Assembly: GCA_964517765.1 (NCBI GenBank)
Contig: CAZFEN010000023.1
Coordinates: forward strand, 1-19,349
Origin: Hydromicrobium sp964517765
GTDB lineage: Bacteria > Actinomycetota > Humimicrobiia > Humimicrobiales > Humimicrobiaceae
Length of the DNA: 19,349 bases
Direction of reading: 5' to 3'
Part shown: in pieces, positions 15,060 through 19,349 of the stretch
How the letters are laid out: the number at the start of each line of letters is the position of its first letter
How positions within the stretch are numbered: position 1 is the stretch's first letter
Program-made: the position numbers and the translations under genes
Notes under the pieces: model-generated
The model's database searches: none
The model's input: only the letters and a program-made list of their open reading frames with translations
Told to the model about the DNA's origin: nothing

Positions 15060-15929
15060 ATGAAGCAGATTGTTATTATAAGTGGAAAGGGCGGCACAGG
15101 AAAGACAGTTATTGCTGGAGCATTTGCTGCATTGGCAAAAGATAAAGTTATGGCTGACTGTGATGTAGATGCAGCGGATTTGCATTTATTGCTTGATCCT
15201 GAAATAAAACAGTCGCATATTTTTAGTAGCGGTGTTACAGCTTTCACGCATAAAGAACTTTGCGAAGGTTGTGGTGCCTGCAGAATAGTATGCAGATTTG
15301 ATGCCATAAGAGAAGACTTTACTATAGACCCTATTTCCTGTGAGGGGTGTGGATTTTGCAGTTTAGTCTGTCCTCAAAATGCTATAGAGATGAAAATAAA
15401 CACTTCTGGTAAATGGTTTGTATCAGACACAAGATTTGGTCCGCTGGTTCACGCGAGATTGGGCATTGCCGAGGAAAATTCAGGAAAATTGGTTTCTCTG
15501 GTCAGACAAAAAGCAAAAGAAATTGCTGAAGAGAAAAACTACAGGTGGGTTATTATAGATGGTTCCCCGGGTATAGGCTGCCCTGTAATCGCTTCTATAT
15601 CAGGCGTGGATTGTGCGGTAGTTGTAGTCGAACCCACACTGTCAGGGTTGCATGATGCCGAGAGGGTAGTGGATGTTACCAGACATTTTAATATACCAGT
15701 AAAAGTAATAATAAATAAATACGATTTGAATTGTGATATGACTGAAAAGATAGAATGCTGGTCCAAAGATAAAAATATTCAGGTTCTTGGTAAAATAATT
15801 TTTGATGAAGCTGTGGTGAAGTCAGTTGTTGAGGGAAAAACAATAATAGAATATTCGAATAATCAGGTTGCAAAGACACTGCGTACCATATGGAGACTTA
15901 TTGAGGAGGAATTAGAGAGAACAAATTAA
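15060..15929 (+). CDS. MinD/ParA-superfamily ATPase with inserted 2x[4Fe-4S] ferredoxin (copy 2)
   Basis: A 289-residue partner of the preceding ATPase with the same build. Walker A GKGGTGKT is at residues 9-16. The eight ferredoxin cysteines are at 68, 71, 74, 78, 94, 97, 100 and 104, and DGSPGIGCPV and NKYDLN are present. The two copies differ widely outside the motifs, as expected for a heterodimer rather than a recent duplication. The 44 bases before ATG 15060 are A-rich and contain no Shine-Dalgarno sequence, which is unusual for this window. Either initiation is inefficient or an A-rich leader substitutes. Confidence 0.92.
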   Translation: MKQIVIISGKGGTGKTVIAGAFAALAKDKVMADCDVDAADLHLLLDPEIKQSHIFSSGVTAFTHKELCEGCGACRIVCRFDAIREDFTIDPISCEGCGFCSLVCPQNAIEMKINTSGKWFVSDTRFGPLVHARLGIAEENSGKLVSLVRQKAKEIAEEKNYRWVIIDGSPGIGCPVIASISGVDCAVVVVEPTLSGLHDAERVVDVTRHFNIPVKVIINKYDLNCDMTEKIECWSKDKNIQVLGKIIFDEAVVKSVVEGKTIIEYSNNQVAKTLRTIWRLIEEELERTN

Positions 15930-15976
15930 CTTAAGAAAAATTAATTTAGAGAGATAGATAAAAGCTAGAGGTGGTT

Positions 15977-16243
15977 ATGCCGACATATGAATATATCTGT
16001 GAAAGTTGTGGATATAAAATTGAGAAGTTTCAAAATATTAATGATGTTCCCATTAAAGAATGTCCCCGGTGCGGTAAGGAATTGAAAAGAATAATCGGTA
16101 CCGGTATGGGAGTCATTCTCAAAGGAAAAGGTTTCTACAGCACAGATTACAGAAATAGCAGCTTATCTGGCAGAACCTGCTGTGGAAGAACCGAACGATG
16201 TGATAATCCACCCTGTTCGGATGATGGGACCTGCAAGAGATAA
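15977..16243 (+). CDS. FmdB-family zinc ribbon protein (first)
   Basis: An 88-residue protein with the FmdB/CxxC regulatory-domain signature: MPTYEYICESCGYKIEKFQ, then KECPRCGKELKRI, forming one metal site from two Cys pairs. The motif ILKGKGFYSTDYR follows, as in FmdB-type proteins. The C-terminal 20 residues are strikingly Cys-rich (CCGRTERCDNPPCSDDGTCKR, five Cys), which could hold a second metal. I chose ATG 15977 over the in-frame GTG 15971 because MPTYEY is the universal start and AGAGG lies upstream. FmdB proteins are named after a formylmethanofuran/formamidase locus, but their biochemical role is not well defined. Confidence 0.9.
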   Translation: MPTYEYICESCGYKIEKFQNINDVPIKECPRCGKELKRIIGTGMGVILKGKGFYSTDYRNSSLSGRTCCGRTERCDNPPCSDDGTCKR

Positions 16244-16366
16244 TGAATATTAATATTGAAAAACTGTTAAATCAAATTGAAATTTATTCTTGATATGTCC
16301 GCAGAAGAAATCAAAAAAAAATTACAAAATTTTCATAAAACACATTTCTTGTTTTTATATTTTTAA
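16243..16366 (+). pseudogene. Possible remnant of a short frameshifted ORF
   Basis: A reading frame opens at ATG 16243, sharing one base with the FmdB stop (TAATG). It runs 16 codons (NINIEKLLNQIEIYS) to TGA at 16291. One frame over, ATG 16295 opens SAEEIKKKLQNFHKTHF and runs 23 codons to TAA. Dropping a single T near 16290 would fuse them into about 40 codons of plausible amphipathic, Lys/Glu-rich protein. It may be a decayed gene or chance in AT-rich DNA. The rest of 16367-16447 shows no gene; the inverted repeat GATATT / AATATC lies near 16374-16395. Confidence 0.25.
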
Positions 16367-16447
16367 AGTCCGGGATATTACATTAAGAAATATCATGAAA
16401 ATTGTCACTGGCTATTAATTGAACAGAAATTATTGAAAGGATAAAAA

Positions 16448-17161
16448 ATGGAAATAAAGATTCTTTTTGACAAGGAAGCATTAGATAGATCTCTGTATAG
16501 AGGATGGGGAGTATCTTTCCTGGTTAATGAAACTGTACTTTTCGACACGGGAGAAAACGGTCGATGGCTTTTAAATAATATAAAAAATTTAAAAGTAGAT
16601 ATTAATAAAATAACAACGGTGGTAATCTCACATGATCACTGGGATCACACAGGAGGGCTCTGGGAGCTTTTAAAGAATAGAGAAGGGCTTAAAGTTTATG
16701 CGTGCCCTAATTTCAGTTCGAGTTTTAAGAGAAAAGTTGAAAAGTTAAAGGGCAGACTTATAGAAACGGAAAAATTTACTGAAATTACAGAAGATATTTT
16801 TATTACAGGTGAGATAGCAGGGGAATATAAAGGAAGATATATGCCCGAGCAGGTTTTAGTTGCAAGAACGGAGAAAGGGCTTACAATAATTACGGGATGT
16901 TCCCATCCCGGAATCATAAAGATTGTGGAAAAGGTAAAAAAAGATTTTCCTGATATGAAAATTTATCTCGTGTTTGGGGGATTCCACCTGATAGATAAAA
17001 GCAGGCAGGAAGCAAAATTTATAGCAGAGAAGTTTAAGGAGATAGGAATAGAAAAAGTTGGCCCTACTCATTGCACTGGATATGATGCGCAGATGATTTT
17101 TAAAGAAATATATGAAGATGATTTTATTTTTATAAAAACAGGACAGACATTAGAAATTTAA
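16448..17161 (+). CDS. COG1237 metallo-beta-lactamase-fold hydrolase
   Basis: A 237-residue MBL-fold protein. The metal ligands are in place: SHDHWDHTGGL (His62, Asp63-His64, Asp66, His67), His153 in TGCSHPGI, His180 in GGFHLI and His208 in THCTG. The GCSHPGI, GGFHL and PTHCTG motifs are those of COG1237. The family is often annotated as dihydropterin-6-yl-methyl-aminobenzene 5'-phosphate synthase because one archaeal member acts in methanopterin synthesis. I would not transfer that activity, since bacterial members mostly lack assay data and this organism makes folate by the usual route. AAAGG precedes ATG 16448. It lies between two FmdB genes. Confidence 0.88.
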   Translation: MEIKILFDKEALDRSLYRGWGVSFLVNETVLFDTGENGRWLLNNIKNLKVDINKITTVVISHDHWDHTGGLWELLKNREGLKVYACPNFSSSFKRKVEKLKGRLIETEKFTEITEDIFITGEIAGEYKGRYMPEQVLVARTEKGLTIITGCSHPGIIKIVEKVKKDFPDMKIYLVFGGFHLIDKSRQEAKFIAEKFKEIGIEKVGPTHCTGYDAQMIFKEIYEDDFIFIKTGQTLEI

Positions 17162-17219
17162 AGTAAAATGTAAATCTTGAAGAATTAAATATCAATAAAT
17201 TAAAAAGGGAGATATGAAT

Positions 17220-17429
17220 ATGCCAATTTACAGTTATGTTTGCAAGGATTGTGGGGAAAAATTTGATTTATTTATCGGAATTGGTGGGAAAAATGATGAA
17301 CTAATTTGTGAAAAGTGTGGGAGTAAAAATATCCAAAAGGCCTTTTCTTCGTTTGGCCTTGGTTCGTCATCTAGCAAAAATAGTGGATCTGATAATTCTT
17401 GTCCCACTGGAACCTGTCCATTTAATTAA
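17220..17429 (+). CDS. FmdB-family zinc ribbon protein (second)
   Basis: A 69-residue protein starting MPIYSYVCKDCGEKFDLFI, with a second knuckle ICEKCGSKNIQK. It has the classic FmdB end: FSSFGLGSSSSK, a Ser/Gly linker, then SCPTGTCPF, a second Cys pair. It lacks the GKGFYSTDYR motif of the copy at 15977, so the two belong to different FmdB subgroups. I chose ATG 17220 because GGGAGA (17207-17212) is properly spaced for it; the in-frame ATG at 17214 lies too close to that site. It closes the metal-cluster gene run before metV. Confidence 0.88.
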   Translation: MPIYSYVCKDCGEKFDLFIGIGGKNDELICEKCGSKNIQKAFSSFGLGSSSSKNSGSDNSCPTGTCPFN

Positions 17430-17475
17430 TAAATATATTCTAAGTTTATATTGGGAACGAGTGAATATGACTAAA

Positions 17476-17491
17476 ATGGGATTAATCCCAT
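17476..17491 (+). promoter_or_regulatory. Perfect 16-base palindrome upstream of metV
   Basis: ATGGGATTAATCCCAT is self-complementary without mismatch, 45 bases before the metV start. There is no loop or T tract, so a terminator is unlikely and a dimeric protein site fits better. A TAAAAT at 17472-17477 overlaps its left edge and could be a -10 box, though no good -35 is seen. The sequence differs from the ATGnnCAT operator at 9899. Confidence 0.45.
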
Positions 17492-17535
17492 AATCTTATT
17501 ATTTATTTAAGCGAGATTAATATAAGGGGGTAGGA

Positions 17536-18225
17536 GTGATAGGGCAAATAAAAAAACCTATTGAAGAAATTCTTGAATATCTGGACGGGAAAAAAAAGAT
17601 AGTAATATATGGTTGTGGCGGTTGCGCAACAGTTTTTCATACAGGTGGTGAACCTGAGGTAAAGGAAATGGCAGATATTCTTACTAAAAATGGAAAGGAG
17701 GTTTTAGCTGCTATTGCGCCACCTTTTGGAGAGTTTACTTGTTATGCTCCATGGAGCATAAAACGAATGAGCAGTTATAAAAGTCAGATAGAGGCATGTG
17801 ATGCTGTTCTTATGCTCTGTTGTGGTGATGGTTTGCAGGTGGTACGGGAATATGTTTTAGAGAACGATTTTGGTTTAACCAAATCTATCTATCCGGCAAC
17901 TAATCCCATAGGACATATGGGTGGAGGTCCCAGCTTGTTCAGGGAGAAATGTATTCAATGTGGAGAATGCGAACTTGGTAAATTAAGTGGTATTTGTCCT
18001 ATGACCCAATGTGCAAAAGGGCTGCTTAATGGACCATGTGGTGGTACCAGGAAAGATGGAAAATGCGAGGTAAATCCTGATAATGATTGTGCCTGGGTGT
18101 TAATATACAAAAGACTAAAAGAGTTAGGGGAACTTGATAAGATGCGGAAAATTATGCCCCCAAAAGATTGGAGTAAAATGCAAAAACCGCGAGAGTTAGA
18201 AGTAGAGCCCCTTTCTCTTGAATAA
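17536..18225 (+). CDS. metV: MetV-type protein, methylenetetrahydrofolate reductase C-terminal domain partner
   Basis: A 229-residue Cys-rich protein of the MTHFR_C family (PF12225), the MetV subunit that pairs with MetF in acetogens and other anaerobes. In that complex MetV carries Fe-S clusters and electrons for reducing methylene-THF to methyl-THF. Thirteen Cys are visible, including YGCGGCATVFHTGG (Cys27, Cys30), CC at 95-96, and a dense C-terminal set (CIQCGEC at 139-145, then Cys154, 159, 168, 177 and 185). The segment GLLNGPCGGTRKDGKCEV is diagnostic. The start is GTG 17536, six bases after AAGGGGG. MetF follows after 184 bases. Confidence 0.92.
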   Translation: MIGQIKKPIEEILEYLDGKKKIVIYGCGGCATVFHTGGEPEVKEMADILTKNGKEVLAAIAPPFGEFTCYAPWSIKRMSSYKSQIEACDAVLMLCCGDGLQVVREYVLENDFGLTKSIYPATNPIGHMGGGPSLFREKCIQCGECELGKLSGICPMTQCAKGLLNGPCGGTRKDGKCEVNPDNDCAWVLIYKRLKELGELDKMRKIMPPKDWSKMQKPRELEVEPLSLE

Positions 18226-18275
18226 TATTTCTCTTAAGTAATTTTTAAAAGTTGAATATCAATGAAGAGGGTCAA

Positions 18276-18299
18276 AATTAGTAAATACTTTTACTAATT
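18276..18299 (+). promoter_or_regulatory. Perfect 10-base-pair hairpin between metV and metF
   Basis: AATTAGTAAA (18276-18285) and TTTACTAATT (18290-18299) are exact inverted copies around TACT. No T tract follows, so it is a poor terminator; it could be an RNA-stabilising hairpin at the end of the metV message or a protein site. A TATAAT at 18366-18371 downstream might start a separate metF transcript, but its -35 (near 18343-18349) is weak. The rest of 18226-18409 is AT-rich with no gene. Confidence 0.5.
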
Positions 18300-18409
18300 A
18301 AATATGTTATTTTTAAATAATAGAAATATAAGATAAACAAAAGTTCATAAATAAAAAACGTAATTTATAATGATAATTTTAAAAAAATTTTTATAAGCAG
18401 GGGGAGTAA

Positions 18410-19309
18410 ATGGCTATATCATTTAAAGAAGTATTAAAATCAGACAAATTTATCATAACAGCTGAGATCGGTCCGGTTAAGGGCACCAATGTACAAAAAA
18501 TGATTGATAATATAGAAATTCTTAAAGATAAAGTTTGTGCATTAAATGTTACAGATAATCAAAGTGCTGTGATGAGATATCCTTCTCTGGGGGCCTGTCT
18601 TCTTGTAAAGGAGCAAGGTGCGGAGCCAATATTCCAAATAACCTGTCGTGATAGAAATAGGCTATCTATCCAGGCCGACCTTCTTTTTGCATTTTCCAGA
18701 GGTATAGAAAATGTTCTCTGCCTTACCGGAGATTCTCTTAAAATGGGAGATCACCCGGAAGCGAAGCCTGTTTATGATATTGATTCGGTTCAATTAATAC
18801 AGCTTGTTCATACTTTAAACTCAGGAAAAGATCTTTCTGGTAATAATCTCGATGGGGGAGTTGATTTTTGTATTGGTGCATCTGCTACACCATCTGCAGA
18901 TCCAGTTGAACCGCAACTTATTAAATATGAGAAAAAATTAAAAGCTGGAATTGATTTTGTTCAAACCCAGGCTGTTTATGATTTGGATGAATTAAAAAGA
19001 TTTGTAAGCTATAGCAGAAATATCGATAAGAGCGTAAAAATATTAGCAGGAATAGTTCTGTTAGTTAGTGCCGGGATGGCAAAATGGATGAATGAGAATA
19101 TCCCTGGTATTTTTGTTCCTCAAAATTTAATAGATGAATTGGCCGAAACGCCAAAAGAAGAGGGCTTATCAAAGGGAATAGAGATTGCTGGTAATCTAAT
19201 AAAAAAAATAAAAAATGAAAAGATATGTGACGGTGTACATATTATGGCTATTGGCAAAGAAGAGAAGGTTCCTGATATACTAAAGGCTGCCGGGATTTTG
19301 AAAGTCTAA
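18410..19309 (+). CDS. metF: Methylenetetrahydrofolate reductase
   Basis: TIM-barrel reductase that converts 5,10-methylene-THF to 5-methyl-THF, the last folate step of the Wood-Ljungdahl methyl branch and the methyl source for methionine. Family landmarks: IITAEIGPVKG with the catalytic Glu19, LNVTDNQSAVMR, FQITCRDRNRLSIQADLL (75-92), VLCLTGDSLKMGDHP and FCIGASATPSADP, then DFVQTQAVYDLDELKRF and LAGIVLLVSAGMAKWMNENIPG. At 299 residues it is full length for the short, MetV-dependent form. The start ATG 18410 follows AGGGGGAG. It lies downstream of metV with its own intergenic region, so separate control is possible. Nothing is seen in the last 40 bases. Confidence 0.95.
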   Translation: MAISFKEVLKSDKFIITAEIGPVKGTNVQKMIDNIEILKDKVCALNVTDNQSAVMRYPSLGACLLVKEQGAEPIFQITCRDRNRLSIQADLLFAFSRGIENVLCLTGDSLKMGDHPEAKPVYDIDSVQLIQLVHTLNSGKDLSGNNLDGGVDFCIGASATPSADPVEPQLIKYEKKLKAGIDFVQTQAVYDLDELKRFVSYSRNIDKSVKILAGIVLLVSAGMAKWMNENIPGIFVPQNLIDELAETPKEEGLSKGIEIAGNLIKKIKNEKICDGVHIMAIGKEEKVPDILKAAGILKV

Positions 19310-19349
19310 AAAGACAAAGGTTAAATACTAATCATGCCCAGTAAGATAG

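Noticed and set aside
16448..17161. Methanopterin biosynthesis enzyme
   Set aside because: Only the family annotation points there; no other methanopterin gene is present and a complete folate route lies upstream.
1..19349. CRISPR array, insertion sequence or prophage
   Set aside because: No regularly spaced repeats, transposase, integrase or phage genes were seen on either strand.

Overview
The window is low-GC DNA (ATA- and AAA-rich codons) from an anaerobic bacterium. All genes lie on the plus strand. It opens inside an initiator tRNA and ends just after a complete metF. Anaerobic life is suggested by the MetV/MetF pair (methyl branch of the Wood-Ljungdahl pathway), the ferredoxin-domain MinD-type ATPases and an Orange-protein-like metal-cluster gene set. 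The order tilS-hpt-ftsH-folE-folP-folB-folK is the one I know from Actinobacteria, while the base composition looks clostridial. An AT-rich anaerobic actinobacterial lineage or a clostridial or candidate-phylum relative would both fit, and I cannot decide between them from sequence alone.

Region 1 (1-1883): the 3' part of tRNA-fMet, a secreted esterase lipoprotein with a clear terminator behind it, and a small lipoprotein of unknown function.

Region 2 (1948-9795): a housekeeping block. It holds a YmdB-type phosphodiesterase, TilS, hypoxanthine phosphoribosyltransferase, FtsH, and then a folate operon of FolE, a long FolP with an extra N-terminal domain, and a FolB-FolK fusion.

Region 3 (9892-17429): the accessory part and the most interesting stretch. 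A near-consensus promoter carries a palindromic putative operator between its -35 and -10 boxes. Behind it lie two Gly-rich DUF5320-type proteins, a strong internal terminator, an Mrp/NBP35 ATPase, a radical SAM protein overlapping a NifX-like protein, a third DUF5320-like protein with a zinc ribbon, a DUF134 helix-turn-helix protein, a second NifX-like protein, and two MinD-type ATPases with inserted 2x[4Fe-4S] ferredoxin domains. A FmdB zinc ribbon, a COG1237 metallo-beta-lactamase-fold protein and a second FmdB zinc ribbon follow. The parts resemble the Orange protein (ORP) system of Desulfovibrio, with the domains split into separate genes. The likely theme is assembly and delivery of a metal-sulfur cofactor, but the client is unknown.

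Region 4 (17476-19309): MetV and MetF, each preceded by its own inverted repeat. The folate operon would supply the tetrahydrofolate on which MetVF acts, and MetV is itself cysteine-rich, so the metal-cluster genes between the two could plausibly serve it. That link is inference.
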